From an uncultured Buttiauxella sp. (GTDB lineage: Bacteria; Pseudomonadota; Gammaproteobacteria; Enterobacterales; Enterobacteriaceae), in the NCBI GenBank assembly GCA_946480445.1, contig CAMLJN010000001.1, positions 463,352 through 527,351 of the forward strand: a stretch of 64,000 bases of DNA, written 5' to 3'. How positions within the stretch are numbered: the first letter of the stretch is position 1; each line of letters starts with the position of its first letter. The position numbers and the translations under genes were made by a program. Shown here piece after piece: positions 1-9,567 of the stretch. The notes under the pieces were generated by a model. It had not been told where the DNA came from and made no database searches. It worked only from the letters and a program-made list of their open reading frames with translations.

Positions 1-1783
1 GCTCCGCGAACGCTCTGTGCTAACGCCTGAAATAAAAATTGCGCTCAAAGATTATGCCGCGGCCGGCGCGCTGTTAGCAAAAATTGATGTCGCCTCCCTG
101 AATAAAGCCCAACAGGCACGTTATTACCAGGCAGTCATTGATGCCAGCCAGAATCGCCCGTCACTCGAACTGCTGCGCGCCTATATCGCCCAGGAGCCGA
201 TGCTCAAAGGCACCGCGCATCAAAAGAATATCGACGGCACCTGGCAGGCGCTTGCTCAGCTCACACCTGAACAGATGAACGCCATGGTCATCAACGCCGA
301 TGAAAATATTCTGCAAGGCTGGCTGGATCTACAGCGCGTCTGGAACGAAAACCGCAGCGAGCCGGAGATGCTCAAAGCGGGTATCAAAGACTGGCAAACA
401 CGCTACCCGCTGAATCCCGGCGCCAAAACGCTGCCCACTCAGCTGAGCAATATGCAAAACTACCAGCAGGCCTCGACGGGGAAAATTGCTCTGCTGCTGC
501 CGCTTAACGGCCAGGCAGGCGTGTTTGGGCGCGCGATTCAGCAGGGCTTTGAAGCGGCGAAAAATAATGGTTCCGCCCCCGTGACGGCTCTCAGTGATCC
601 GGCACAGGCCCCTGCGTCTTCAACACAGCCGCAAGCGGCCCAGGACGAGCCAGCCCAGGCAGATCCTGACGCCGTAGCCAGCCCGTCTGCGGCCTCCACC
701 AGCGATTTGACCGACGACCAGCCAGAGCAGCAGGCCGCTCCACAACCTGCCGTCCAGCCAGTCCCTGCCGCAACACAAAGCGCGGCGGCGGCACCCGCCA
801 ATCCGACGGCAGAAATCAAAGTTTATGACACCAGCTCACAGCCGCTGGATCAGGTGCTCGCTCAGGCCCAGCAGGATGGGGCAACCCTGGTTGTTGGCCC
901 GCTGCTGAAAAATGACGTCGATAAACTGGCCGCCAGCAACACTTCGCTGAATATTCTGGCGCTGAACCAGCCGGAGAACGTGCAAAATCGCGCGAACATT
1001 TGCTACTTCGCCCTCTCTCCGGAAGACGAAGCGCGTGATGCGGCGAATCATATCTGGCAGCAAGGCCATCGCGCTCCGCTGCTGCTGGTGCCACGCAATG
1101 CGCTGGGCGATCGCGTCACCAGTGCGTTTAACGAAGAATGGCAAAAACTCGGCGGTGGTATTGTGCTGCAACAGAAATTTGGCTCCGTCGGCACACTTAA
1201 GCAGGGTATAAACAGCGGTTCAGGAATTTCTTTGACGGGCACGCCGGTTGCCAGCTCCGCACCACAGCAGGAAGCCGTCACTATCGGCGGGCTGACTATT
1301 CCGGCTCCGCCAACGGACGCACAAATTACCGCTGGCACCTCCGGCGGCGTGGACGCGGCCTACATAGTGGCGACCTCTGATGAGGTGGCACTGATCAAGC
1401 CAATGATTGCCATGCGTACCGGCAGCCGCAGCAGCGCGCAGCTGTACGCCAGCTCCCGCAGCTCGCAGGGGATCAATGGCCCGGACTTCCGTCTGGAAAT
1501 GGATGGCTTAGAATTTAGCGAAATCCCGATGCTGTCCGGCGGCAACCCGTCATTGCAGCAGCAGGCGCTGGGAGCGGTACACAACGACTATTCCCTGGCC
1601 CGCCTGTACGCCATGGGCGTGGATGCCTGGTCGCTGGCTAACCATTTCACCCAGATACGCCAGGTCCCTGGCTTCCAGGTCAGCGGCAACACCGGCACCC
1701 TTTCTGCAAACCAGGACTGCGTTATTAACAGGAAGTTAAATTGGCTGAAGTTCTCTCAGGGTCAAATCATCCCGGCCGCCTGA
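1..1783 (+). CDS. lpoA: LpoA, outer-membrane lipoprotein activator of PBP1A (5' end cut off)
   Basis: Periplasmic-facing outer-membrane lipoprotein that stimulates the peptidoglycan synthase PBP1A. The reading frame is open from the first bases of the window, so the signal peptide, lipobox and N-terminal part lie outside. About 594 codons are present against about 678 residues in E. coli. The visible part holds the end of the TPR-like N domain, then [10 protein letters not shown], which opens the periplasmic-binding-protein-like C domain. A Pro/Ala/Gln/Ser-rich low-complexity insert runs from about residue 190 to 260. The stop codon lies inside the start of yraN, with 43 bases of overlap, so lpoA, yraN, diaA and dolP form one rightward cluster as in E. 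coli. An internal GTG at 17 is only the first start-like codon and not the real start. Confidence 0.93.
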   Translation, partial: LRERSVLTPEIKIALKDYAAAGALLAKIDVASLNKAQQARYYQAVIDASQNRPSLELLRAYIAQEPMLKGTAHQKNIDGTWQALAQLTPEQMNAMVINADENILQGWLDLQRVWNENRSEPEMLKAGIKDWQTRYPLNPGAKTLPTQLSNMQNYQQASTGKIALLLPLNGQAGVFGRAIQQGFEAAKNNGSAPVTALSDPAQAPASSTQPQAAQDEPAQADPDAVASPSAASTSDLTDDQPEQQAAPQPAVQPVPAATQSAAAAPANPTAEIKVYDTSSQPLDQVLAQAQQDGATLVVGPLLKNDVDKLAASNTSLNILALNQPENVQNRANICYFALSPEDEARDAANHIWQQGHRAPLLLVPRNALGDRVTSAFNEEWQKLGGGIVLQQKFGSVGTLKQGINSGSGISLTGTPVASSAPQQEAVTIGGLTIPAPPTDAQITAGTSGGVDAAYIVATSDEVALIKPMIAMRTGSRSSAQLYASSRSSQGINGPDFRLEMDGLEFSEIPMLSGGNPSLQQQALGAVHNDYSLARLYAMGVDAWSLANHFTQIRQVPGFQVSGNTGTLSANQDCVINRKLNWLKFSQGQIIPAA

Positions 1784-2136
1784 ACCGCCAACAGGCTGGC
1801 GCGCACTTTGAAGCACAGGCGCGCCGCTTTCTTGAGCGCCAGGGACTGCGCTTTATCGCCGCGAACGTACGCGTTCGCGGCGGTGAAATTGACCTCATTA
1901 TGAAAGATAATCACGTCATCGTGTTTGTCGAAGTGCGCTACCGCAGCAGCTCTCGTTTTGGCGGTGCGGCGGCCAGCGTCACCCATAGCAAGCGGCAAAA
2001 ACTCCTCCATACCGCGCGGAATTGGCTTGCCCGCACATCGGGGAGCTTTGATACTGTGGATTGCCGTTTCGATGTGTTAGCCTTCACCGGCAATGAAATA
2101 GAGTGGTTAACCAACGCGTTTACCACAGATGTCTAA
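1741..2136 (+). CDS. yraN: YraN, UPF0102 endonuclease-like protein
   Basis: 131 residues, the same length as E. coli YraN. It belongs to the UPF0102 family, which has a restriction-endonuclease-like fold resembling Holliday-junction resolvases; its cellular role is not established. Visible signature: [21 protein letters not shown] followed by VFVEVRYR, the E...GEIDL...VEV(K/R) acidic active-site pattern. I chose the TTG start at 1741 because AGGAAG lies six bases upstream and the product then has the family length. This start overlaps the end of lpoA by 43 bases, suggesting translational coupling. No anomalies were seen. Confidence 0.9.
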   Translation: MAEVLSGSNHPGRLNRQQAGAHFEAQARRFLERQGLRFIAANVRVRGGEIDLIMKDNHVIVFVEVRYRSSSRFGGAAASVTHSKRQKLLHTARNWLARTSGSFDTVDCRFDVLAFTGNEIEWLTNAFTTDV

Positions 2137-2155
2137 AGTAACCAGGTAGAACAAC

Positions 2156-2746
2156 GTGCTCGAAAGAATCAAAGTCTGCTTCACGGAAAGTATTCAAACC
2201 CAGATCGCCGCAGCGGAAGCTCTGCCAGACGCTATCTCCCGTGCAGCAATGACGCTGGTTCAGTCGCTGTTAAACGGCAACAAAATCCTCTGCTGTGGCA
2301 ACGGCACCTCGGCAGCTAACGCACAGCATTTTGCTGCCAGTATGATCAACCGCTTCGAAACCGAGCGCCCAAGTTTACCTGCCATTGCACTTAGTGCCGA
2401 TAATGTGGTCTTAACCGCTATAGCCAATGACCGTTTGCATGAAGAAGTGTATGCCAAACAGGTGCGTGCGTTAGGACATGCCGGGGATGTGCTGCTGGCT
2501 ATTTCAACCCGTGGTAACAGCCGTGATATCGTGAAAGCGGTAGAAGCGGCGGTGACGCGCGATATGACCATCGTTGCGTTAACGGGCTACGACGGCGGGG
2601 AACTGGCGGGACTGCTGGGTCCACAGGATGTGGAAATCCGCATTCCTTCTCACCGCAGCGCGCGCATTCAGGAAATGCACATGCTGACGGTTAATTGCCT
2701 ATGTGATTTGATTGATAATACGTTATTCCCTCACCAGGACGTTTAA
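2156..2746 (+). CDS. diaA: DiaA, DnaA initiator-associating protein
   Basis: 196 residues, nearly identical to E. coli DiaA throughout, from [20 protein letters not shown] to [12 protein letters not shown]. It is a SIS-domain (phosphosugar-isomerase-like) protein that forms a tetramer, binds DnaA and promotes its assembly at oriC for timely replication initiation. The SIS motif [20 protein letters not shown] is present. The start is GTG at 2156, since no ATG fits and the N-terminus then aligns with E. coli. It lies 19 bases after yraN and 9 before dolP, in the same order as E. coli yraN-diaA-dolP. Confidence 0.96.
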   Translation: MLERIKVCFTESIQTQIAAAEALPDAISRAAMTLVQSLLNGNKILCCGNGTSAANAQHFAASMINRFETERPSLPAIALSADNVVLTAIANDRLHEEVYAKQVRALGHAGDVLLAISTRGNSRDIVKAVEAAVTRDMTIVALTGYDGGELAGLLGPQDVEIRIPSHRSARIQEMHMLTVNCLCDLIDNTLFPHQDV

Positions 2747-2755
2747 GGAGTACAG

Positions 2756-3331
2756 ATGAAGGCATTTAAGCCACTTGCAGTCCTTATTACCGCGCTAATC
2801 TTGCAGGGCTGCGTCGCGGCGGCCGTAGTCGGCACCGCAGCGGTTGCCACCAAAACCGCTACCGATCCACGTACCGTCGGTACGCAGGTTGATGATGGCA
2901 CGCTGGAGCTGCGCGTAAACAGCGCGCTGGGCAAAGATGAGCAGATGAAGAAAAATGCCCGCATTAACGTTACCGCCTACCAGGGCAAGGTGCTGCTGAC
3001 CGGGCAAACACAAAATACCGAGCTGGCCTCACGCGCTAAGCAAATCGCGCTGGGCGTAGACGGCACCACCGAGGTCTATAACGAAATCCGTAATATGGCC
3101 CCGATTGGTCTGGGCACCGCCTCGTCAGATACGTGGATCACCACCAAAGTTCGCTCGCAGCTGCTGACCAGCGATCAGGTGAAGTCTTCTAACGTGAAGG
3201 TCACTACTGAAAACGGTGAAGTGTTCCTGCTGGGTCTGGTAACGGACCGCGAAGGCAAAGCGGCTGCGGACATCGCAAGCCGGGTAAGCGGAGTAAAACA
3301 TGTCACCACCGCGTTTACGCTTCTGAAGTAA
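2756..3331 (+). CDS. dolP: DolP (YraP), dual BON-domain lipoprotein
   Basis: 191 residues. Outer-membrane lipoprotein that supports envelope integrity and influences BAM activity in E. coli. The signal peptide ends in lipobox LQGC (Cys19). Two BON domains follow, at about residues 48-113 and 125-190; the second contains DREGKAAADIASRVSGVKHV, the typical BON ending. The start has AAGGAG six bases upstream. It is the last gene of the lpoA cluster and is followed by a hairpin before a convergent regulator. In E. coli the neighbour on this side is yraQ, which is absent here. Confidence 0.94.
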   Translation: MKAFKPLAVLITALILQGCVAAAVVGTAAVATKTATDPRTVGTQVDDGTLELRVNSALGKDEQMKKNARINVTAYQGKVLLTGQTQNTELASRAKQIALGVDGTTEVYNEIRNMAPIGLGTASSDTWITTKVRSQLLTSDQVKSSNVKVTTENGEVFLLGLVTDREGKAAADIASRVSGVKHVTTAFTLLK

Positions 3332-3335
3332 CGCT

Positions 3336-3363
3336 TTTCCCCTCTCTTTCCGGAGAGGGGAAA
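3336..3363. terminator. Hairpin between convergent dolP and PRD regulator
   Basis: An 11-base perfect inverted repeat, TTTCCCCTCTC and its complement, with a six-base loop. It sits between two convergent stop codons, so it can act on either strand, although the U-tract is weak. It belongs to the CCTCTCC/GGAGAGG hairpin family also seen near 6503, 36925 and 42172. Confidence 0.6.
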
Positions 3364-3375
3364 TATTCCCCCCCG

Positions 3376-5286
3376 CTAAAAACGACTCAGGCACTCCATC
3401 GCCACCGCTTTAAAATTGCCGAAGGCCGTACAGTCGCGCAGTCTCGTCATCGCTCTTTCGCGCAGGAAGGTGACAAACAAATCGTAGATGGCCATCGCCT
3501 CTTCGTACTCGCTTTTGCTGATGGCCAGCAGGAAGATAACGTAGGCCGTCTCCTCGCCCCAGCCGATCCCCTGCGGTGCCAGCACGGTATAGACTACGGT
3601 CTTATTGGCCATCAGCCCCAGCGAGTGGGGCAGCGCAATACCCTCACCCAGCATGGTACTGACGATTGCCTCCCGCTCCACGACGGATGGGTAGAAATCT
3701 GCCCCCACGTAGCCTTCCCGTTCCAGCTGCCCGCACAGGGTGCTGAAAAGCTGCTGCTGGGTCATGGCCTCGTCAACCACCATAAAGTGGCTTTCATCAA
3801 AATATTTCGCCAGCATGTAGGGACGAGTCCTGTCCACCAGCACCAGCTTACCCAGCTGCTCCAGCTGATATTCCGTCGGGAAGGGCGCCATCGTCACCAC
3901 CGGCTTTTCTTTTTCGGTCACCCGGGCAGTGGAGATCACAAAGTCTGCCTCAATGCTGGCCAGCTGCTCATAATCGCGCAGCGAGATAATGCCGGTCACT
4001 TCAATTTGCGGATACTTGCGCAACAGCATCGCCTGAATCATCCGAACCGTTGAGTTGCCGGTATCGCACACCAGCAGCGCGCGCGGATGACGCTGATAGC
4101 CAATATTGTAATGCCGCTCCAGCCCCACCCCGATATGCAGCACCAGGAAACCGATCTCGTTTTCGCTAATCACATACGGCGTATATTTTCCCCAGCTGGA
4201 GACGGCGGCCAGGGTCATATCGTAGGCCATGGGATAATGCTGTTTGATATTAGAAAGCAGCGGGTTGGGGATATTTATCTGGTAGCGCACGCGGGTGATC
4301 ATCGTTTTAATATGCGTCAGCAAATCCGCGTGCAGCTGGGTGTCGGTCAACAGGTTGTAGTTATAGTGCGTGTTGATATAGCGCAGAATGTAATTCACCA
4401 GCGCTTCGTCGTCATCGGGGCCAATGGCGCTCGGTGCCACTTCCTGAACCTGACGTGCGGCGATATGCACCTGAAGCCACTGCTCTTCCGCCCCGGAAAG
4501 AGGTTTTTCCGCCAGTTTCTGAAGCAGAGCCGTAATCTGCCGCGCGGCTTCCCGCACGCCCTCGTCCACGTCGTCTGCGGTAAATTCGGCCAGCGGATAA
4601 CCTTCGCTAATCCGTCGTACGGCGACAGCACAATACAGGCGAATAAACTGCTCCCCTTCGTCCGTCAGGCGGATGCGACAGCGCGTAAAACATTCATGCA
4701 GCTCAGCGGCCAGCTGCTCCGGCACACCGGCATTCAGCACCTCCTCGGTTAACAGTGGATTGTCACTGTCTTCCTGAGTGAGCTGCCAGAGCAAATCGGT
4801 AAGACAGGCGCGCACCGCCGTTTCACTACCAAACAGCTTCATTCCGTGGCGAGGGCGCGTCTCAATCGTCAGGTTATAGCGGTTGAGCCATTCGCGGACT
4901 TCCGCCATATCACTTTGCAGCGTCGCCCGGCTGACAAACCACTCTTCGGCAAGGTCCTCAAGCTTCAGAGAAAAGGCCGAGGTCAGAAAACGCACCACCA
5001 GATAATGCACGCGCTCAGGCGAGGTGCGTGGGATACGTAGCTGGCGGGAGGGCTGCTGTTGCAGCGCCTGATAGCGCGCTTCATCGTCAATTTTAAGCTG
5101 ATAGCCTGCGCCACGATTAAGGATGAACTGCGCACCGTGTCCAGCCAGCAGATCGTTTAACGCCGTAATATCGGTGCGAACGGTGCGGGTTGAAACGGAC
5201 AAACGCCGCGCCAGTTCGTCCTGGGGCAGCGTCTCGTTTTGTAGCAGCTCAAATAACTGAGCCAGTCGTAAGCTTGGAAATCTCAC
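3376..5286 (-). CDS. PTS-type multidomain transcription regulator (BglG/MtlR family)
   Basis: 636 residues in the MtlR/LicR architecture. Order: N-terminal winged helix (QDELARRLSVSTRTVRTDI, residues 22-40), a second HTH near 110-130, two PRD domains (about 185-285 and 295-395, with PRD2 His325 and His384), an EIIB-like domain with LLVCDTGNS (Cys407), and an EIIA-like domain with IALPHSLG (His554). Such proteins bind DNA and sense PTS phosphorylation through these His and Cys residues. PRD1 shows no clear pair of conserved His. It is the last gene of the leftward operon, 43 bases after the lactonase, so it most likely controls this operon. The 20-bp palindrome at 12104 is a possible target. 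No PTS permease gene is nearby, so the phosphate source is unclear. Confidence 0.85.
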   Translation of the reverse strand: MRFPSLRLAQLFELLQNETLPQDELARRLSVSTRTVRTDITALNDLLAGHGAQFILNRGAGYQLKIDDEARYQALQQQPSRQLRIPRTSPERVHYLVVRFLTSAFSLKLEDLAEEWFVSRATLQSDMAEVREWLNRYNLTIETRPRHGMKLFGSETAVRACLTDLLWQLTQEDSDNPLLTEEVLNAGVPEQLAAELHECFTRCRIRLTDEGEQFIRLYCAVAVRRISEGYPLAEFTADDVDEGVREAARQITALLQKLAEKPLSGAEEQWLQVHIAARQVQEVAPSAIGPDDDEALVNYILRYINTHYNYNLLTDTQLHADLLTHIKTMITRVRYQINIPNPLLSNIKQHYPMAYDMTLAAVSSWGKYTPYVISENEIGFLVLHIGVGLERHYNIGYQRHPRALLVCDTGNSTVRMIQAMLLRKYPQIEVTGIISLRDYEQLASIEADFVISTARVTEKEKPVVTMAPFPTEYQLEQLGKLVLVDRTRPYMLAKYFDESHFMVVDEAMTQQQLFSTLCGQLEREGYVGADFYPSVVEREAIVSTMLGEGIALPHSLGLMANKTVVYTVLAPQGIGWGEETAYVIFLLAISKSEYEEAMAIYDLFVTFLRERAMTRLRDCTAFGNFKAVAMECLSRF

Positions 5287-5329
5287 AGCGTATCCTTTCT
5301 TTAAACGGGCGCTCTCACGCCCGGCGCAG

Positions 5330-6480
5330 CTATTTCGCAGGCGTTAACACTAATTGCGACGGGCTACCAACCGCTACATAATCCTCGATAAAAGTCAGTT
5401 TGCCATCGGCTGGCGCCACGCTAAAGCGCGTAATATTGTCGCTGCGCTGGTTCAGGGCATAGAGGAATTTACCGCTGCCGTCCAGCGTCAGGGTGCGCGG
5501 ATAATCCCCCCGCGTCCAGATATCGTCCTGATGCGTCAGGCCTCCCTCTTCGGACACGCTGAAATGCGCGATGCTGTTATGCAGGCGATTGGCCACGTAG
5601 AGCTGCCTGCCATCCTGAGACATAACCAGCCCCGAGGCAAAACTTGTGCCCTTATAGCCCGGCGGTAAGGTTGAGACGGTTTTCCCCTCGCTCAGTGTGC
5701 CTGTAGCGCTATCGAGCCGATAATGGGTTAGCGTAGAAGACTCCTCGTTTATCAACCACAGCCCGTCGCCCTGCGGCGTAAACACAAAGTGGCGTGGCCC
5801 GGCGCCTTTTGAAGAAGCGTCGATAAACGGCGGATCGTTTGGCGTAAGCTTGCCGCTGGTGCGATCAAATCGGTACTGGTAGATGCGATCTAAGCCCAGA
5901 TCGGTTGAGAAAACGAACTTCCCGCTCGGATCGGCCCCGATCATATGCGCGTGAGGGCCATTGTGATCGCTTACGGCAAAACTGCCTTCAACCGCAGCCT
6001 CTGGTTTTGCGGCTCCAGCCGGGCCTTCATCCTGCTTAATGTCGCAGGCTTCACCCAGGCTGCCATCCTCTTTCACCGGCAATACGGCAATCGTGCCGCT
6101 GATGTAGTTAGCCACCAGCAGATGACGCCCGTCTGGCGTCAGAGAGAGGTAAACCGGCCCCGCGCCGCCAGAGGAAACCTGATTCAACTCGCTGAGGTTT
6201 CCGCTGCCATCAATCCGCAACGCGGCGACCACGCCTTTGGGCGCTTCGCTTGCAACATAGAGCGTTTTACCGTCCTTTGCGACTGTCAGCTGTGCGGCAT
6301 CAGGCAGCTCATTAACCCGCGTTCGATGGCTAAGCGCCCCCGTCTTCGCATCAACCTGAAAGCGATAAACACCCTCCCCGTTGGGATTATAGGTGCCAAC
6401 CCAAGCGTACTGAGCCTGGGCCGCCGCGACCCGACAACCAGGGCAAGTGAGGCAATAAGCAGATTACGTGTTGCAGGCAT
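5330..6480 (-). pseudogene. Exported lactonase (YbhE/6-phosphogluconolactonase-like beta-propeller), frameshifted
   Basis: From about 6429 down to 5330 one frame encodes a seven-bladed-propeller lactonase: QYAWVGTYNPNGEGVYR, then repeated DG(R/K)xLYVAN blades, ending LVLTPAK. That frame has no ATG, GTG or TTG before 6232. The natural start, ATG at 6480 with signal peptide MPATRNLLIASLALVVG, is in another frame. Adding one G to the GGG run at 6430-6432 would join them as VVGVAAAQAQYAWVGT, a good signal-peptidase site (AQA), giving about 384 residues. The gene is therefore either a recent single-base pseudogene or a sequencing error in a homopolymer. A product starting at GTG 6232 would lack export and the first blade. 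Family members hydrolyse sugar lactones; an exported one would open a lactone in the periplasm before uptake. Confidence 0.82.
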
Positions 6481-6502
6481 GCGGGATTCCTCGTTGTAAC
6501 TT

Positions 6503-6524
6503 CCCTCTCCCTGCCGGGAGAGGG
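6503..6524. repeat. CCCTCTCCC intercistronic hairpin
   Basis: Nine-base perfect arms CCCTCTCCC/GGGAGAGGG around TGCC, in the 62-base gap between the aldolase and the lactonase of the operon. There is no U-tract, so it is more likely an mRNA-processing or stability element than a full terminator. It is a member of the same hairpin family as at 3336, 36925 and 42172. Confidence 0.6.
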
Positions 6525-6542
6525 CCGGGATAAAGGTAAAAA

Positions 6543-7283
6543 CTACCCTACCAGCGTCTTCGTCATAGCGAGCAGCGTGCGTACATCTTCCGGGCGCGTA
6601 TTACCACTCGTGGCGTCGATGATAGAGCTGTAAATATGCGGAATGATTTTGCTCACGCCAGCATCCAGCGCAATTTTCAGGATCGCTTCGTAATTCTCAA
6701 GATCGATGCCGCCCGTCGGTTCCAGCCAGAAATCATGCTGCGCACAGGCTTCCGCCACCGCTTTAAACTCGTCGCGGCATTTCAGGCCGCCCATCGGAAA
6801 ATATTTGATTGAGCTGCCGCCCATATCTTTTAACAGCTTAATGGCCGTTTCAACCGGTACGATGCCGTCTGGCGAATTTGAGCTCAGCGGCCCGGTAGAG
6901 ATTTTCACCCTGCCAACGGTGCCCGTAGGAGAAACCAGCCCGTTTACCACGGTGTCATTCTGACCAAGCAGAGCGCGGCTGGTTCCCACGCCGGTAAACA
7001 CCTGATTCACATGCTGCGGCTGCACATGGCGAGAAATTTCGCTGACCATTGCGGACTGGTTTGGATCGCCCGCGCCGAGGCCTACGGACAACGCATTGTC
7101 GATCAGCGCCGCATACTCGCGCATATCCGCAACGGCGCTTTCCACGTCAGGATAGTTTTTGGAAAGTACCCCAACCAGCACATGCCCTTGTGCTGCTTCG
7201 TAAATAGCCTTAGCGTTTTCTTTCGAGCCTGCCAGCACGTTCAGGCACACGCGGTTACGGTAAAAATTTGGGGTCAGTTTCAT
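6543..7283 (-). CDS. KDGP-aldolase-like protein (DgaF/EF_0839 family)
   Basis: 246 residues; a TIM-barrel protein of the EF_0839-type family related to DgaF, the 2-keto-3-deoxy-6-phosphogluconate aldolase of Salmonella glucosaminate use. Visible parts: VLAGSKENAKAIYEA near the N-terminus, SSIKYFPMGGLK with a plausible Schiff-base Lys, and WLEPTGGIDLENYE, the phosphate-binding end of the barrel. Its ATG overlaps the TGA of the upstream ammonia-lyase by four bases, so the two are translationally coupled. Predicted reaction: aldol cleavage of a 2-keto-3-deoxy sugar acid, probably phosphorylated, to pyruvate and a three-carbon aldehyde. The substrate is inferred from the family and neighbours only. 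Confidence 0.82.
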   Translation of the reverse strand: MKLTPNFYRNRVCLNVLAGSKENAKAIYEAAQGHVLVGVLSKNYPDVESAVADMREYAALIDNALSVGLGAGDPNQSAMVSEISRHVQPQHVNQVFTGVGTSRALLGQNDTVVNGLVSPTGTVGRVKISTGPLSSNSPDGIVPVETAIKLLKDMGGSSIKYFPMGGLKCRDEFKAVAEACAQHDFWLEPTGGIDLENYEAILKIALDAGVSKIIPHIYSSIIDATSGNTRPEDVRTLLAMTKTLVG

Positions 7284-8398
7284 GCCTGGTTCTCCTTGCT
7301 GAGCGTCGCTTTAATGCAGCGATAAATAATGTCTAACTGCGCCGGGCTTACGCTGCGCACATCGGCTTCAATAATGCCTTCATTGGCCTTATAGCCACGG
7401 AAATAAATAGCGTATTCGCCCTTTTTGAGCGCGCAGACCAGCTCGCCCGTCCTGATGCCGATTACGGCTTCATCGAACTTAATTTCAGTCCGGGCGATAT
7501 CGCGTCCTGCGGCATCCCATACGACACGGGCGCTTACGCCGTTGAGCGTGTTGAGGCTGTCGATAAACGGCGTCATTTTTTGCACCATCTGCTCGCCGCT
7601 TTCTTTTTCAGCGCTAAGGTAGCGCTCAATGGCGCAGGTCAGCCCGAGGATCCCCTCTTTGCCCACCTTCATGGCACGGCCTATGCCCGTAGTTTGCAGC
7701 TTCACCCACTCAATATACTTTTCCTTGCCGATGACCAGGCCGCTGGTAGGGCCTTCAATGGCTTTCGCGCCGCTGTAAATGACCAGATCGGCACCTGCCC
7801 GGTAGTAACACCGCAAGTCTTCTTCGGCAGCAGCATCCACGATCAGCGGCAGATTATGCTGGCGGGCAACGACGGCGGCCTGCTCAACGCTCAGCATGCT
7901 TTTCTGTACCGAATGGTGAGACTTGATATACAAGATGGCCGCGGTACGCGGAGAAATGGCGGCAGCCAGCTGGTCAGGGGAGCATTCATTGGCGTAGCCC
8001 GCTTCCACCACTTTGCCGCCGCCAAGGTTTACCATGGTGCCTACCGGCGCGCCAAAGTTAACGTTGTGACCTTTCGGCAGGACGATTTCGTTATTCTCGA
8101 GCTTGGCAGCATGCAGATTTTCAATCAGCCAGGCATTGTCTTTGACCAGCACGGCGGCAATGGACTGGGCGATACCGGCTGAGGCGCAGGAAACAACGGT
8201 CGCCCCTTCAACGCCCAGCAGTTTCGCGATGTACTCCCCGGTCTTATTGACCAGGTCTTTCATTTCAAAATAGTGATTCATGCCGGTCAACACGGCCTCC
8301 ACCACTTCCGGACGCGGCGTGGAAACCCCCAGCGCGGTCATACGACCTGAAGCGTTAATCACCTGTTTTAAATTGTATTTTTCATAGATCGAAGACAT
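7280..8398 (-). CDS. DgaE-like PLP-dependent ammonia-lyase
   Basis: 372 residues, fold-type-I PLP enzyme of the SelA/DgaE group. DgaE converts D-glucosaminate-6-phosphate to 2-keto-3-deoxygluconate-6-phosphate and ammonia. Visible: NASGRMTALGVSTPRPEV at the N-terminus, PLIVDAAAEEDL with the PLP-ring Asp188, and DLVIYSGAKAIEGPTSG with Lys212 as Schiff-base lysine. I chose the ATG at 8398 because the protein then starts MSSIYEKYNLKQVINASG like DgaE relatives; it overlaps the end of the amidohydrolase by 17 bases. It sits directly before the aldolase, so product and substrate match: the pair would turn an amino-sugar acid into pyruvate. The true substrate is unknown. Confidence 0.85.
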   Translation of the reverse strand: MSSIYEKYNLKQVINASGRMTALGVSTPRPEVVEAVLTGMNHYFEMKDLVNKTGEYIAKLLGVEGATVVSCASAGIAQSIAAVLVKDNAWLIENLHAAKLENNEIVLPKGHNVNFGAPVGTMVNLGGGKVVEAGYANECSPDQLAAAISPRTAAILYIKSHHSVQKSMLSVEQAAVVARQHNLPLIVDAAAEEDLRCYYRAGADLVIYSGAKAIEGPTSGLVIGKEKYIEWVKLQTTGIGRAMKVGKEGILGLTCAIERYLSAEKESGEQMVQKMTPFIDSLNTLNGVSARVVWDAAGRDIARTEIKFDEAVIGIRTGELVCALKKGEYAIYFRGYKANEGIIEADVRSVSPAQLDIIYRCIKATLSKENQA

Positions 8399-9515
8399 GT
8401 TCTGCTTTCCCTTGTTCGGTTGTAAACCACTTCCCGGCGCGCACGGCGGCAAGCGCGACCAGCAGCTGTTCGCCCTGAAGCGTCTGTTGTTCGGCGTCCG
8501 TAAACACCGTCGGCTGGCGGCGCACGTCAAAAATAGTCAGGTCGGCATCGAGGCCTACGGCCAGGCGCCCTTTTTGCTTCAGACGTAATCCATCCGCCGC
8601 GCCCGCAGTGACACATTCGATAACCTGCGGCAGGGACAGGCCGATGGAGAGAAATTTGGACATTACCGCGCCCAGGCTGTGCACCGGGCCATTGATGCGG
8701 TTGCGGCAATAAATATCAGAGCTGATTGAGTGCGGCAGAATGCCTTTCGCAATGGCGATCTTCGCCACTTCAAAGCTAAAACTTGCGGTGCCGTGGCCCA
8801 CATCAAGCCTTACGCCACGCTGGATCGCGCGGGAGACAGAAGCTCGCAGCTCACCGGCAGGCGTGAGAATTCGGTTCGGTTTGCCGTTATAGCAGTGGGT
8901 AATAATGTCGCCGCGGGTCAACAGGTCGGCCACCTCATCCAGATCCGGCGGGTTATTGCCAATGTGCACCATCAACGGCAGATCGTCATTTTCACGCTGG
9001 ATCTCTTTGGCCAACCCCAGAGGTTTGATGCCGTTTTCCCCCACCACGCTGCTGCTCATGCGCGCCTTTATTCCCACGATAAAGCCGGGCAGGCGTTTCA
9101 CTGCATCACGCACCGCAACTTTGTCGATGTTTGCCATATTGGACAATTCGTTTTGCGCGATAAGCCCAACGCGGGAGATATTCAGCAAGGCATAAACATC
9201 GGTGGCCGCGCTGCGGGTCATTTCGTAAAACTCGTCAACGTCGTTCGCCCCTGTACTGCCAGCATCCACAACGGTGGTTACGCCGGTTGCGATACCCACG
9301 CTGTCCGGCTCATCGTAATAAATCGGAGATTTCGTGTAGCAGTGAACGTGGGAATCAATCCAACCTGCGCTGACGTAAAACTCGCCGTTGAGCGCGCGCT
9401 CTTCGCGAGCGGAACCCGTAACAGTGCCCAACTGCGCAATCTTGCCGTCTTTCAGCGCGATATCTATTAGGGTGTCGTCCACCAGGCGAGCCTGGCGCAG
9501 GATTAAGTCAAACAT
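8382..9515 (-). CDS. Amidohydrolase/deacetylase family metallohydrolase (EF_0837 type)
   Basis: 377 residues, amidohydrolase superfamily TIM barrel with the flanking beta domain split between both ends. Metal ligands visible: AGWIDSHVHCYT (HxH, residues about 56-58), VGIKARMSS (candidate carbamylated Lys), LMVHIGNNPP (His), DIITHCYNGK (His) and HSISSDIYCRN (Asp). The C-terminal KGRLAVGLDADLTIFDV is typical. It resembles the EF_0837-type probable amidohydrolases that travel with the DgaE-like and aldolase genes. The likely role is removal of an N-acyl group from the imported compound before ammonia elimination; this is an inference from order and family. Confidence 0.82.
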   Translation of the reverse strand: MFDLILRQARLVDDTLIDIALKDGKIAQLGTVTGSAREERALNGEFYVSAGWIDSHVHCYTKSPIYYDEPDSVGIATGVTTVVDAGSTGANDVDEFYEMTRSAATDVYALLNISRVGLIAQNELSNMANIDKVAVRDAVKRLPGFIVGIKARMSSSVVGENGIKPLGLAKEIQRENDDLPLMVHIGNNPPDLDEVADLLTRGDIITHCYNGKPNRILTPAGELRASVSRAIQRGVRLDVGHGTASFSFEVAKIAIAKGILPHSISSDIYCRNRINGPVHSLGAVMSKFLSIGLSLPQVIECVTAGAADGLRLKQKGRLAVGLDADLTIFDVRRQPTVFTDAEQQTLQGEQLLVALAAVRAGKWFTTEQGKAEHVFDL

Positions 9516-9567
9516 GGTCTACTCCTGAATGTTAGCGGTGGATAACAGGCGTTATCCACCCTGGGTC

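Noticed and set aside
3376-5286. Classic BglG RNA antiterminator
   Set aside because: It has DNA-binding HTH domains and EIIB/EIIA-like domains, not the CAT RNA-binding domain.
6286-6480. Separate small gene at the lactonase 5' end
   Set aside because: Only its first 17 codons make sense, as the lactonase signal peptide; the rest is out of frame after the missing base.
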